DNA of 57,470 nt from Emmonsiellopsis sp. PD_33 (GCA_032988165.1 JANTQF010000221.1:1-57470), one strand, 5' to 3'; positions 21,765-36,044 are shown, numbered from the stretch's first letter. Notes: generated by a model not told the origin, from the letters alone. Program-made: numbers and translations.

Positions 21765-24700
21765 TCAGCCCCGATCAAACTTACTCAAAAACTCCGTCGG
21801 CACCGTGGGGATATACTTCCTCGCCCTCTCGCGGTTCGTGCCCCCAAAGCCCGCTCCGTAACTAACCAGCATATCCGTGCTTGTGGGTAGCGAGAATGGC
21901 AATGTCTTGGAGGGATTTAGTAGTAGGGTTGACGGGTCTGGTTTCGTCGTTGAGGTCGGGGAGGAGGTTGCGGAGTAGGGGAGGTCAGATGATGATGAGG
22001 CTTTTGCAGGATGGGGCGTGGAGGGGTCGTCTTCATGGGGCGTTGTGTCATTAGGTGGTGTTGGCTTTTGAGGTGTTTCGGGGGCAGGTTTCGGTTCTGA
22101 GGAGGAAGAGGTTGCGTGGCCATTTTCGGCTTTTGGTGGAGATTGTGGTCGTGGCTGTTGTAGCTGCGCGAGCAGCGAGGGATCTTTCTGTAGAGAAATC
22201 AGATACTGCATCGCGCTCTTTGGCAGGCCCTTCTCGCCCACTTCCGGCCGGTAGAGGCGCACGGCGTGTATGAGCTGGTTCGGGGTTAATTGCTGGAGCT
22301 GCTGGAGAGTTACGACCAGCGAGTCGTTATCATCGCCTAGCGATGAGAAGCATTGCAGCCATTGGAGCAGTTGGATGACAGGCGCCATGTATTTGCGCGC
22401 GGAGTCGACTGTGGTATCCCCCGTGCAGGAGGTGGAGCCGTTTTCGTAGTGCTCTGGTTGCCGGTTGTTGCTGCGCGCCCAATCTTCGAGAGCGGAGATG
22501 TTCATGCGGATCTGCATGGCTTTTGTCCGGGCTAAGTAGCGTCTTGTGGTCATGATGCGGTTGAAGAGTTCGGCGCCTAGCCAGTAGAGGAGTTGTGCAA
22601 GGATTTGGGTTGTTATAATGGAGTGGACGTCATATAGATCCAACACGAATAACGTCGAGGAGAGTAGAGATGTGATATTTCGGGGGGATATTTGGGCTCG
22701 TCGCTTTGGTGAGGGGGGTCGAAACATTTTCTCCGGAGGTTCGGGTTTTACTTTTGTCTTTGAGCGGAAGAGTTTCCATTCATTCTGGAAATGGACATCT
22801 TCAAATCCAGGAATGGTCTCATGGTCGAGCATGGCCGTGTCGAGAAACTTATCCATCCGCCGCTCAGCGTCCCGGATAATCAAAATAAAGATCTCGTTAA
22901 TTAGTTCAGCAAGATGAAGCTGAAATTCCACCGTGGCTTCAACCAAGCCACCATCTTTCTTCAAATAATGTAAGAGGAGGGTCGCGTTCGATATCCAAAA
23001 TGCCAAAATAGTCATGTCCCACTGATGTTTCTCAACCACCTCGTTTATCCGCTCGGTTGCCGAGAGTAACAGTTTCGCTAACAGCTCCGGGCTGGCATGG
23101 TAATGTGCATATCTCGCGCTGAGGAAGAGCAGGTTGGCGGGCACGGGTTTCTGAGAAGGGGATCGCTGTGGCGTCATGTTCGTAATAACAATATCCAGAA
23201 TTCGCTCGAGCTCATGTTCTTGGAAAACAAACATTTGATCATTGAGGCATCGGTCCCATACAAATTCCTGTTGCTCTTCTTCGAAATCGTCGGGGGACTA
23301 AAAGCGGCAGTTAGCAAACATTAACCCCCTTCTTTTGAGCACAGCAAATGGGAAAGAAAAGGGATCCCCATACATCAAGCTTCTCATCAAGCCCCAAACT
23401 CGATAAATCAACCTCCAAATTAATCGCGCTCTCCTCCATCATCATCCGCCTCTTCATTTCATTCTCCGCCATCTCCTCTTCGAACTTGCTATGCGAAAAC
23501 CCCGAATCGTAAAAGTCATCCACAATCCCGACCGCCCCGAAACTATACCCGTTCTCATGGAGGTATTTCGAAATATCCGTTCCGGGCTGTATAAAGTCGA
23601 AAGCCGTCCCGCCAGACGACGATTTGATATCCGGCGATGCGCCGTGGTCGAGAAGTGCCTTCGCAATGGTCTTATGCCGGTTCGTCATGGCCCACATGAG
23701 CGCGCTCCACTGATTGCGGTCCTGCTTATCGACGTATGCGCCAGCTTCGAGAAGGGCGGTAACCACTTCATGGTGACCCTACCGTAATTAAAAAATAACC
23801 CCTAGTCAGCCGTCCATCCGTTCATTCTGAGAAAAGGATATGCAAAAAAAAAAACAATCCACCTACAAAACAGCTAGCATAAATCAACGGCACCGTCCCC
23901 TCCTCATCGGGCAAATTAACATCCACAAACTCCCTCGCTTTGCCCTCGAGCAGCTTCCGCACGCGATCCACATCCCCATTACTCGCCGCCATATTCAAAC
24001 TCTTCTGCAAAACGTCCCGCTTCTCGCTATCGGTCATTCTCTCATCGGTCGCGATGTCGTCTTCATCCACGCCAGCCACGGCTTCTACCTCCCTGTGCGC
24101 CGCCTGCGCGGCTAACATCTCCATTAGCCGCGCGTCCGAGTCCTCTAGGCTGTTGTTGTTCTCGTGGTCGAGGTAGCTGTGGCGCGCGTAGCGGGAGTGG
24201 TCGTCATCGTGCGAGTGGTCGTCCAGGGCGAGGTTGAACGAGAGTGGTTTTGCGGGCATGGGAGTTGTGAGGAATTGGGATTGGCCTGTATAATTAAACA
24301 GAGACATGCGAAGAAAAAGCATGCCCTTGTCGTTAGCAACAGATTCGGGGAGAAAAAAACTAAAGCATCAAAATCACATCCATCTCTCTTCCCTCCCATC
24401 CCCTCACTCCCCGCACCATCCAACAAAACCGCAACAAGATCAAATACCACCACACAACCCATTAACCTCAACCCAACAAAACCAGCAAAAACAGAAGAAA
24501 AAAGAAAGCCAAAAAAAAGAAAGAAACCCACCCTGCCACGCATCATACATCTCCGTCTCGGGCGTAAACCCCGGCACCGACCGCCTATCATCCAGCGACG
24601 TAGGCAGATCAGGCGGCAACTGTCTCGACCTCCTCTTCGGCGATGATAATGTCGGCGTCATCTCCTCCCCCGCAGAATCCAATTCTCCATTCCCATTCTC

Positions 24701-24790
24701 ATTCTCCTTCTCATCTCTCCTCTCGCCGCCACCGCCATTATTCTGCTCGCCGTATTCGAACGACTCCCCGCGCCGCCGGTCGGTGTCCAT
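21765..24790 (-). CDS. DIL (dilute) and ankyrin-repeat domain protein
   Basis: Four exons (24790-24532, 24285-23867, 23778-23374, 23297-21765) give 871 residues. The N-terminal ~150 residues are acidic and disordered. Ankyrin repeats follow at about 190-300 (MAASNGDVDRVRKLLEG, GTVPLIYASCFGHHEVVTALLEAGA, NQWSALMWAMTNRHKTIAKALLDHGA). Then comes a DIL domain, the globular cargo-binding fold of class V myosin tails, at about 390-680 (AFWISNATLLLHYLKKDG, LLSSTLFVLDLYDVHSIITTQILAQLLYWLGAELFNRIM). The C-terminal ~150 residues are Pro/Ser-rich. There is no motor domain. This DIL-plus-ankyrin arrangement is known in filamentous fungi, but its cellular role is poorly defined; a part in membrane or vesicle trafficking is inferred from the fold. 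Intron 1 (246 nt) is unusually long for this window. Confidence 0.87.
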
Positions 24791-26039
24791 AGCAAGCTTT
24801 GTATTGAGTTGAAGCTGGTTTGAGGTGGGTGTTGGGTAGGTTAGGTAGGGGAGGATAGTATTGGGGAGCTATGCTAGTAGCTCATGCGAGGTGTTGTTAA
24901 GGGATTTCTGGTGGGATGGGAGGGGGGTAGGTATTTCGTCCTATTATTTTATTTCAAGGCGGGTGCTGGTCGTTGCGAGCTTGGCCAGTTGGCCGCGGGC
25001 CATGGGGAGGAGGGAAGGTCTGGAGTTGGGGGAGGGGGAAGGGGATTGGGTTGGATGTGGTCTGGCCGTATTGCTTATTCTGCTTTCATGGTACTTCGTA
25101 TATAGGTGAGAGGGAGGTTGTAGGCTAGACAGGGAGAAGCGAGGTCGGTGGTGGTGGGAGTTCGTGGGGAAGAGAAGAGGTTCAGATAAGTTCAAGCGGT
25201 TTTGGTGGTTGACGAGGGTTAAGTTTCGCCCAACCAGCCAACAACCAACTATTTAATTATTGAACCGGGATCGACCAGGCCATTCTTCCCCACCAGACTG
25301 CGCGGACGATGCGACGGGCACAGCGGAAAACAAAAGAAAAAGCAACGGACGTCTCAGATGAGAAATAATGGAGCACAGACGCCCCTCGATCCTGATACGG
25401 TCAATCAAAGCAAAACAATGGCAATCAAAAAGGTAAAGGCGATGGTTGCACCGCGTATCTTGCTTTACTCAAGCAATGGCATTCTCTAAATTATGTATGA
25501 TGTATTAAGATGCTATAAGTTATATCTATATAGAAATCTGTGACAGTAGTAGATCTCTCTGAACAAAAAACACTGGCACATGGATACTGCATGGCCGCCC
25601 CTCGGTAGAGGTGAAAACCGAACCCAAGCCCACTCGTATGAATCAACAAGGCAACGGAAACAAAGCCACGCAATAATGTCAAAGAAAGGCAGACCTATGA
25701 TCCTCGTCCATTCATGGTATCCAACAATAAAAGAACAAAGCAGCTAAACAAGCAGCAGATATATGGCAAAAAGATTAGACAACAAAACAAAAAGAAATTC
25801 AAAGTGAACGCAGGCAAAACTCCATAACAGAAACAAACGACTGGTATATTGTACAAAGCTCAAGAAAATCAAACAGATAAAACGATTGCAAATCCGCGCC
25901 AGTAAATGGTATCAGAATCTCACGAGTGAGAGGGGGGGAATGTGAAGATAGGAAGAATTAGTTAGAGAGGAGGGAGTTAGATGTTTCTGGGGAAATCTAC
26001 ATTCCCTCAAGAGATGTGTAGGATATGATAGCTGGCGAC
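24791..26039. other. intergenic: DIL/ankyrin promoter and 3' side of the Ras GEF gene
   Basis: The part up to about 25300 contains G/T-rich DNA upstream of the DIL/ankyrin start. The remainder is A-rich and fits the 3' UTR of the Ras GEF gene ending at 26040. No credible ORF is present. Confidence 0.5.
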
Positions 26040-29000
26040 TCACTCCAGGCGCTTACTCAGCGCCACAATTTTTTCGTCGGATATCGCAGAGATCCAGAGA
26101 CAGCGCTCAATGATCCCATAAACAGGCTCGAAGGTATACTTCGTGCTCGCATCGATGAGGCGCAGCAAACTCTTCACAATTGTCGCAGCAGTACGATACC
26201 GCTCGAAATTCACCAGAGGCTCACCGTCGCGAGTACTTGCAATTTGTGCGGGCTTTTGAGAGTTGTAGGTCAAATCTTGGACATAAAGGCCTGCGAATAT
26301 GGTTAGTAAAAATGTTTAGGAACATATATCTGCTAGATGATACTAGATAGGGTATACTAACCGACAAACGGAATGCAGCCGTCCTGCAGATTGGTCGTCT
26401 CCATCTCAAGCCGCAGCTTGCCGAAATTGCGAATTGGCTGGATAAGTGACTCCATATCCCTAAGCAACTGCTTTTCGACTTCCGGAACGAGCCCCCATGT
26501 CTTGACCAGCCTCGTACAGTCTACCGACGATAATGCTATCGTGATTTGCAACATGGTCGAATAATTGCGCAGCTTCCTAGCGTGAACGGCAACATGAATG
26601 AGCTTGATGATAGTCTGCGCTCGTTCATTTATGTTTCTAGTCAAAACGACCTCCGAAACTGCCCATTTAACCATAAGGTTGAAGCGAGCCACTACAATGT
26701 CAATTCCCTTGCGATCATTCTGCGACAGATAATCTGCCCAGTTCAGAGTCGATTGAGAGCAGTGGCTCCACCTCATGTCGACTAGGTCTTTCCAGTCTAC
26801 CTCATTTAGCGCAGCTTTCTCAACAAGGGTGAATTGTTGAGCAAGGACGAGGGACTCGCAGGCCAGCACAAATGGCGCATGCTGCGGACTTGGCGACGTT
26901 GCAACTGGAGTTTTTTGAGCCCGGACCTCGGAACTGAGTAAAACGTTGTTTGAAAGATGTTGCATATCAAGCTTTCGGGGCACAGGCCTGGGAGTGTTTC
27001 TACCAATGGGAGACATCTCAGGCGTGATTGGCCGTCTCTGGAATGCGCCTGGGTCGCCGGGGCCAATATAAGACGACGTCGAACCGGGATGCTGTAGAGT
27101 CATTGGCGGAGAAGGTGGGTGCGTCAGAGGGTGAGAGTGGACTCCCAAGGTCGGAAATGTCATGTTTCTGCTATGGCCAATTTCAGCACCAAATGGCCTA
27201 TCCACAACTTCATCCTTGTCAATGACCGATATCTCCGAAGAGAGTTCAGAGCTATAGTCGTTATCCTTATCCTCGATTTCATCATGCAATGAAGACCTTT
27301 TCGGGACGGTTGAACCTTGAGGAATCCGTTTCAAGCTCTCAGTTTCCATCACCATATCAATTGATGGATGGGACGACTCAGGATTGGCGAGCTCTTCATT
27401 GTCATTTGGATTGTTGAATAAGGGCTGGGGAAGAGAAACTGATGGTCGATACGCAGGGCTTTTCATCGAGTCGTCGCTCAAGCCCCTTTCGAGAAGTGGG
27501 ATCGAGCAATACGAATCTTCAGAGCTAATGAACGATTCTGTGTCTGGTACAGGTTTTGCAGACAGTTCCGCTTCAGCATCAACGATAACACTGGGTTCGC
27601 CCAAGTGCTGGTGCCGGTAAATATTCTTCTTGCCATCCTCGGGTGACTCAGGCCGAGTGTCCACGTCAGTGGTAATCGCATGAGGTGGGAAATTAGGTTC
27701 CGTAGGTGTGATGGGTTTCTCCCACTTCCCTTCCAGTTTAAGCAGGGTCGATTCGATTCCGCCGTCGTCATCGTCAGGGATCTCTGCAAACCCTGCAACC
27801 GCAGCTTCGAAGGAGGCTCGCATATGTTGCGAGGGCTGTGCTCCAACTACCGAGTAACGATCCATGGGGAGCATCGCTTCTGCATGCTCCCGTCTGTCGC
27901 CTATAGAGGCCCGTGCGGTGCCATCTCTAGCTATGTATAAGACGGACTCTCCCATTGACTCGGTATACGATGTGCCCGAGGCATAAGATCGTATTCTAGG
28001 TCCTGCCTGTAGATCGTGTACATTTTGGATTTTGCGGAGATCTCCACCAGGTCGACGCCGAAGCATACGAGCAAGAGGCTTCTCTGGCAATCCTTGGGAG
28101 GAGCTAGCACGAGAAAGAGAGGACTCACTCTCAGAGCCAACGCTAGGATCCGCGCCATGCCTCACCATCCCACTGTGATAAGACGCATACTTTCGAAGTC
28201 TACTTGGTGCTGATTGAACTGGGGTTTTGGACCCGCTGCGAACCAGCGAAGACGATCGTTTGCCCGAAATCTTCACGTAATCTTGAGAATTACGTGAGTA
28301 ACGTGTTGTAGAGATGGAGTCCGAATCGTAGTGCTGAAATGACGGGCCTGGAGCACCCACTAATGTATCGGGATGAGATATTGGAGATGACGCTTCGATG
28401 GCCTCGTCAGAATCCAGTATTGACATATCATGGAAACCCATCGGAGCACTGGGAATCGCTGGCACGGCGCCTGACATTAGCGGTACGCCAAAACGAGTGT
28501 CATCTACTATAACAATCGATTTGCTGCCTGCCGTTATCTGACTATGTACCCTCTCTGGCCACAGGGCATGTTTTTGCAAGGTTGCCTGATTTAATTTATC
28601 CGTGGAGACCTGCGGCTTTTCCATCACAGGCTCGGCTGGAGTGTCTTCCACTGCTGCCCCTGTCTTCCGCGCATCTCGAAAAACCAGAGTCCTATAGCAC
28701 TGAAGGGCATCCTGGCACAGCGCATCGATCCGAGGGGTGGGCTTGGTGTCAGACCCTGCTCGTCTTTCTCTATATGCATCCGATCCGAATCCAACATTAA
28801 GAGGAAGCGCTGACGTCTTGCCTCGCAAGTTCGGCAAAGGAGGCGGTGTTGCTGTCTGCTGGACGGGAGAATTGCCACTTTGTCTACTGTACAAAGCTCG
28901 ACGAATTGACCCAATGAACGTTTTAACAACAGGCGAAGATTTCGACGGACTGTCGCCTTTTGGAGATGTCCCAGACTGTAAAAACTCGAACTGCGATGCT

Positions 29001-31258
29001 TCCATGGTAGGCGAAGACGGCACCGCCGCAGGAACAAATGGGTCGACTGGAGCATAGACGTTTCCTCTGATTATGCTTTCTGTGTGCGGAATTGCCTGCA
29101 GGAGCGATTGCCTCTGAGCCTCTAGGTTCAATGAAGGTAACGGTGCTCGATCATCACGAACGGAGTCTGAGAAGCTTCCGCTTCGTTTGTGCGAATGGGC
29201 TGGTCGACGCCAAATAGGTAATACTGGCACCGTCGCCAACGGGCCAGGGGAGGCCGGAGAGGGGCGTTGAGACGGTGAGACCAAAACGGGATGTGGACCC
29301 TTGGGTCGACTAGACTTCGTAGATCCACGTCTTCCCCCTCTGGAGGGAAGTGAACACGAGGCCGCTTGTACGCTTCTCACACTATCGGTAGACGATGGGA
29401 GGTCACGAACTGAGGTTGTTGAAATATTGCGGGTGCGAGAGTGGGCATGCAGAACATCCTTGTCTTTCTGCCGGATAGGTGCAGGGGATGCGAGGGTGCC
29501 ATGCGGCGCCGTAACTTCAGATTGCGAGTTGACACTCACACGCGAAGACCGTACTTCACTGAGACGGCTCAGCGCAGCATCTCTAGAGCCAGCAACACCG
29601 CCAGGAGCAACCTTATCGTCGGGATGGGTATCACTAAAAAAATGTGGCGAATCCCAATACAGGGAGCATCTTCCGTTCCAGCATCTTTTCAAGTCGAGCA
29701 AGATTTTAAGATCGCTCGCACTGTTATTGCTGCAGGCTTTGACATTCTCGTATATTTGATTGAGCCGTTGGCAAAATTGGACTCGAAGATCGCGATTGAT
29801 CACGAAATCGTCCACAAAATAGTTCAAAATCCAATGCCTTAGGGCTGCGAAAGCCCGAATTCGGATAATTCTACCATCATCTTCTGGTCGATTGATTGCC
29901 CATTGAAGCCTCGCCAACAAAAGGGAGAGGAGGTTACTTGGTGAAAGGTATGAACGGAATGTTAAAAAAAAGTCCGACACCAACTCATAGTCCATAAACG
30001 AGTCTGACGAGATCTGCGCGACTATACGAGCTGGAGTTGCAGCAGATATTTCGGTTGAACCTTTAACATATCGAACGACGGAAGGGTCATCCATGACATA
30101 GGCCAAGTGTTCGAAAATAGATGGCTCTATGGGTTCCCTCAATCTGTAAAACACCGAGGTCTGGGTTGGCGATGAAAGAGGAAGCTCACTGAGTACCCGA
30201 GGGCTTGCGAATACTGATGGTACGAAGGAATGGGTCTGATGAGGTGCTAAAGCATCGTCTAAAAGGGTTGGAGGTACGGAGTTATTGGGATCGTTCCTAA
30301 CCATAGTCGACAGGTTGTCCGACACCGACGTCCTCGTATAGGCAGAGCTGCGGAGTGTAGGGTTACCTTCTGAAGTAAATCGGAAGCCCCCGAGTCTGTA
30401 GTGGGGGATTGGGATTTCAAGGGCCGGAACTGCAGGCGGTCTAGCTGACTTTGGGCGTGCAGTTTGAGGGCGCTCAATCACGATGCGCAATTCTTTACGG
30501 TTTCTCGATTCAGAGGATGGAATGTCAAGTGAGTGTCGTCTCGAGCCCTGCCCATCTGAAGCCGCGGGGCTTTCGTGTTTTGATATGTCGCTTTCTTTAC
30601 TATCTTCGCGGAGAACGCTCGGACGCAGCTCCGACAATTGGGAGTTGGACCATATGCTGTGTCTAGCCCATTTGGCATCATCGTCATGATGCACCTCAGG
30701 TCGCAGGAATGGTTTGATCGAGGGGGCGGTGGGAGCTTGCATGAACGGTATAACGTGCGGTATGGACTGGTTCGTGGGTCTGCCGCAGGAAAAGGGTTGT
30801 CAGCTCGTACGCATCTCTGACGACATCTTACTCCGCATCTTGAATACATACCTCAAGTACATTTTCCCATTGTGTCCCACATTGCCGACAGTGAAATGTC
30901 TGGCTTCTCTCCCCCCCGCCATTCCGGTTCCAATAGCTTCTGGCGCGACGTCGATTGTGTTGGAGCGTTTCAACGACCTTTGTCTCAATACCTCGCTACT
31001 ATCCTTGACACGTCGAAGCGAATTGGCCCGTACCCTTCCCTTCCGCGGGGGGCTTTTGTTTAGTAGATTCCCACCTTGTGACACTATATGCGGGCCTTCC
31101 AGGTGATGCCTGCCTGGTTGTACCGCGTTTTTTGGGGACCGTTTCGACTGCGAGTCAGTGACCGCTCGGCCTGCAAAACCTTCGGGATTCTTCCCTCCCG
31201 GCCGCAGAGAGACCAGCGACGGCCCTTCCGGATCTGGGAATTGAGTTTCCATTTTCAT
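26040..31258 (-). CDS. lte1: Lte1-like Ras guanine-nucleotide exchange factor
   Basis: Three exons (31258-30852, 30779-26362, 26290-26040; introns 72 and 71 nt) give 1691 residues. A RasGEF_N module lies near residues 350-490 (PSVVRYVKGSTEISAATPARIVAQ ... YELVSDFFLTFRSYLSP). The catalytic RasGEF (Cdc25) domain fills the last ~270 residues (VLAQQFTLVEKAALNEV, TRNINERAQTIIKLIHVA, LRNYSTMLQITIALSS). About 900 residues of disordered Ser/Pro-rich linker lie between. This N/C split with a huge linker is the layout of yeast Lte1, a mitotic-exit and polarity regulator; Cdc25-type GEFs instead have an SH3 domain and a compact spacing. I start at the ATG at 31258; the frame is open further up but has no ATG. 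The linker carries many SP/TP sites, fitting CDK control (inference). Confidence 0.85.
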
Positions 31259-34200
31259 GGTTAGAACCAGAGGTGGGTTTGCAGACAGGACAGTTGTATT
31301 ATCCGGAGGTCTTCCCGACAAACCCTATCTAAATCCCGCCTGTATATAGACCCGGTGCCAAAGAAGAAGGAAAATGAGGGAAGATTTGATTGAGTAGCAT
31401 CACATAGCCGGACGGTGAGAGGATTGCAGGCGTTTTAGAGCGGCGGAGTTATGCGGACGAAGACGAGGGCAGGGAGGTGGTTTCGAAGGCGTCAACAAAC
31501 AGCCAGTTGGGGTATTAGCGAGCGGCAAGTGTCCTGCAATAATAACAAGAACGCGAGGTAAATAAAAGCAACGGAAGCAGGCTAGAAACGAAAGGTCAAC
31601 TGCCACCCCCAGGGCCAGGACGAATCATCGTAGCCTGTGCGTGAAGGCGAGTTCGAGCGCAGCGCCTCTCTGTTTGCGTGACCTGGGACAAAGCCCACGG
31701 CAAGTTTTCCAGAGCGCAGCGGGCTAAATATAAGGAGGAACGAGAAACCTGCCACGACCAAGGCGGACGGTACCACGGACTTGCGACCAGCTTTTTCCTG
31801 ATTCGAGTGTTCCTGGGCAGGCTTCTGGAAAGGGAATATCAAGAAACGGAGCCGTGAAACGCGGACGGGCGCGAGGTTGGAGGAGATGAGAGGGCAAACG
31901 AATGGAGGGGAGCGCGACGGCGGCGAGCAAGAGAATGCGAACGAGCTAATAGGGCTTGGAAGAGCCGTTGGGACAGGCCATGGTCAGCCAGCTAGCAGAG
32001 TCTCGGCCAGAGTCTCTGCTCAAGATGCGAAGATGTCTCCATCCAGGGCTGAGCGAGGAGGTTGGGCGGTATGGTAAGCGGCCGTATCAGCCGCGTAACA
32101 TACGCCTTTCCGGCAGCCCCAGCCAATCACCGCGGCCGGTCCCAGTCCGCTCGCTGCGGGATATGGTATGGTGTGTATCGATGGAGGTATCAAATACCTT
32201 CCGCAAACAAGCTACATCCATCCATGTCGGATTTCACTCCCTGGAAATCACTATTTCTATGCGAGTGGGATTCATTTCAATCCAAAGACGTTCTCGTCAA
32301 TTCAATTTCCGGCCCATCACCCCTCGTCCTGCTCCGTACAGCCAACGCCGTCATCAGGGCCACAGTCTCTCCATCGGCAGCCAAACTCTGTTTTAGCTCA
32401 TCTCATCGTACGATTCTGATCGAGTCTGCTATGTACATTGTACAGTATGGGGCCCTCCATTAGCATTCAGCAGGGGAACCAGCTGATAAGAATCCTCCTG
32501 TCTCCGGAGTACCCTGGTCCCTCGTCACAATCCAGACCCGTATTTGGCGTGACGTCCCCCCTTTTTGTGTCAATAGTTGTTTTCCTGCTCCTGATTCCCG
32601 ACCCTGGCTGCTGGTCCTTGCTGCTAACAAGGCTGATCCTTTCCGAGAGACTGGGTGGGCTAAAATAACAGTTATGCCGCCACCGAAAATTATCGGTCAC
32701 CAATAACGTATGCTAGCGATGTGGAGTTCGTCCCCAAGCTAGCTACTGAACAGATCCAATTGGCAGTCCTCGATGATGGGGGTATCTTCGAATCATGCGT
32801 CCAGCTTTGCAGCTTGCAAGCTTCCAGCTGGCCTCGACACACATGAAATCAGACTCATCACACCTGAAGTCCCACGCTTGAGAGCATCGCCTTTGACACC
32901 AACATGTTCATTTTTCCGGCCGATCTTGGCGGGGAGAAAATTATCACCGGCGTGTTTGCGCTTCGATTGGGCGCGCTGTCGAGCTGAGAAACTCCGCTTT
33001 TACCGCCAATCATTAGGGGGTCTTTAGCATCTGGCACCATCTCCCATTTCAAGTGCTTCCTCCAAGAACCCGAGCATCCATTGAGTAAACCAGCTGCCTA
33101 AGACGAGAATCAACGGCTAGCTACCGACGGATAAATGAAACAAAATAAATATACAAAGAAAGCCGTTAGACTGCAGAAACCCAACACACACCTCAACCAC
33201 AACACGATTTTCCATAAATCGGCTATTTTCATTGGTTAATGTATCTTTAAATCCCTATCTGGCCAATTAAAAGCAGGGCCCCAGAATATAAACTATGCGC
33301 GAAAGAGTCCCAGAGCCATGGATAGGGGAGCGGATAGTTCCAACGTGGAAATTAGGTCCACGGAAATTGGGCTGCTTTGTGTACATACATTATCTCGCGG
33401 ATATCAACGAGTATGAAACTTATCCGTTGCCGTTTTTATTATCTCCCTACTCCGTTGATTGATTGTTTTCCCGTCTTCGCGCCGACGGAGTAACTACCTA
33501 ATTAACTCGCTCAAGAACCTTTGTATGCTTCTGTTGAAAGAGAGGCGCGCGATCTGCAGCCTATATAATCGCAACTTACCTTTGAAGAACAAAGCACTTG
33601 AGATGTCTAGACTAGGTAAATACTATTTCAACTGAAACAATAAAAAGATAAAGATCAGTAAAGATCAACCTGTCTAGAATCCCTCCCCCTGTTCACACGG
33701 AGCAGTTGCAAATCCCAGGTTATCCTAGCAACTACAATGCATACTGCTGCTAGTATCCTCGCTCTCATTTCTAGAAATCCCCACCTCAAAGCTTTCTCTC
33801 TTTGTTTGCTTTAAAACCAGTCCCTGCATTGATCACTGTCACATTGGTAGGTACATTAGGCAGGGAGTTAGGGGGTTAGTTGTGTCAAAAGCTTAGATTA
33901 CAGTTATGCAAGTTTCTCTAAACATTCCTGTTGGTACCCATCCACCCGTCTCGAATCTCCTTTCAATTTCTTTTCACCTCTCAGCTTTTATTGTTAAAGT
34001 TTGCTAATCCCAATTGTATATCTATTAATGCTGAAAGATTATCAGGATAGATCTCTTCTAATAGCTACTAACTAATGTTTAGACGATCCTTTTTCTTTTA
34101 CGAAAAAATAATCATAGAATCGCCACCTATAACTACAGATGTATCTACTCCATAGTAGTAATAGAGATAACCCTTCCTTTCCTTTCTCCGCGTAATCTTT

Positions 34201-36044
34201 ACCATTATAAGCCAGGTCACATATCATGCCATAGCAGCAATATGCTAATAAAACGGGTTTCCGAAATCTGGGTACCTGGCAGTCATAACTACTAATTCAA
34301 AGAAAAACAAAAGAAAGAAATCACCTCTGTGATTTCGAAGATCTCATTTCATGCTACAGTTACACCCGACGGGGTTAGGCTCCGGGGTTTTAGAGGCATG
34401 TACGTATAAATTGCTTAACTAGTATTAAGTTGCTTGGTGTCATTTGAAGAAAGGTTTTCTGAGAGGTGAAGGGGGTTATTAAGATGAAGGTTGATTTTGA
34501 TTTTTTCATCTATTCATGCATTGGTTCTTTCAGGGTGATCTGAGAAAAACATTGAGCCCTGAATGGGTTCAATTGTCCTACTACTGGACCACTAGAGGGT
34601 AAAGAAGAGGATATTAACATTATCATAGTATGGTTTATAGGCAAGGAGATTAAGAGTTAGTTCACCATTGTATGTAGGCATGTGACTAGATATATGCATT
34701 TATGATGCCGATCTCCCCAAGTTACCCATATAGATACCTATATACTTCCTGGAAGCTCCCAGCATGCTGTAAATTTTTAACCTCATTTAAAACTACAAAA
34801 TGAAAAAGAAAAAAACACAAAAAAGGACAAGGATCAATCAGTCAAGGCTCAAGAGCAAGCACAAACTCGGTTTATGTTCTTGGGCTAGAATTAAGAATCA
34901 AGTTATATATGCCTGCAGCCCCTCCTCATCTCATTCCATCCCCAGCCACTCAGTGAACAAAGAAACTATCTAACTATCCATCCATCTGTCTATTCCCTGC
35001 TGATACTACACAGACAACCCCTCCCTCATTTAAAAAACAACAACAAAAGCAAGTGTAAGTCCAGACTGCACACCCAACCCCAAACCCACCTCCACCCACC
35101 ATCCACACCTCCCAGCGCATCGCAGAGCATCGCAGAAGAGCCAGAGTAGCTCCCACCGCCTCAACACTAGCTCCAATCAAACTGACCGCCTTCCAAGTCC
35201 ATTAAACTTCCCTACCTATTAGCCATCATGTACCCACCCCTGAAGCGATCACAGCATGGTCAAGGTATGTATGTACATACTTATATAGAAAAGCGGTAAG
35301 CTAGGTGGCACATGTGATGTGGGGATGTTTGGCTGTTGATGGGTGGGTTGAGATTCCCTGTTCACTGTTAATGAGCGCCTCTGTAGATCTAGAGGGGGCT
35401 GGGCTTTTCTATTCCTCCTTGGCTTGGGATGGGATGGGAGGGGAATCGTGGGACGAAAACATGAGGAGAAAAGCTTGTTTTAGTGAGGTGATTGGGAGCT
35501 TGCAAGCTGGGTATCATTTATCAAGGAAGTGTGGTCGCATAAGCTTGCTCCAATAGTTCTGTCAGAAGCCGGTGTTTTGTTTTGTGATGTTGGTAATTCT
35601 TTCCCAGTCAAGTAACAGGGCAGGATAGTTGCCTACCCAGTCACCTTAACTATATCATATCTTCATTGGCCATTGGATGAGACAGGCACCCAGCTCTATT
35701 GGATTTCCCGGACACTATAATTTGTTCATCGATCTCCTTTGGTCACCTATCATCCAATAAAACAACATCACCACCTTCAGAATAAAAAACCAGTTATTAT
35801 TAACTATATGTATTCAATACCCACAGCCCGAAGGCAAAAAAGTAAAATATATACCTGTCAATGGTAAGGTCTTAAATAGATCCAAAACAAAAAACAAATG
35901 AAAACCAAAAAAATCCCTGGGTCTTAGGGCGTCTCGGCCAAAGCAGGCACTATAGTTTCTTAGAATTAAAGAGGGCTAGCGGGCCTTCTTTTATATATCT
36001 CTATTTTGAGATGAGGAGACGATAGTATATAATATCAAAGGAAT
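31259..36044. other. 4.8-kb gene-poor stretch between Ras GEF and M13 peptidase
   Basis: The left ~700 nt hold the Ras GEF promoter and leader. The rest, to 36044, has moderate GC, normal CpG at its left end and more AT toward the right, and no ORF I can defend on either strand. There is no transposon terminus, tRNA or rRNA. A GTATGTACATAC-like microsatellite lies near 35268. The last ~250 nt are probably the M13 gene's 3' UTR. Confidence 0.45.

Noticed and set aside
31259..31321. Longer N-terminus for the Ras GEF
   Set aside because: The frame is open to 31321 but its first codon is TTG; the first ATG is at 31258.
34540..34605. GGGTTCAATTG.CC resembling a tRNA T-arm B-box
   Set aside because: No matching D-arm or acceptor stem can be paired around it on either strand.
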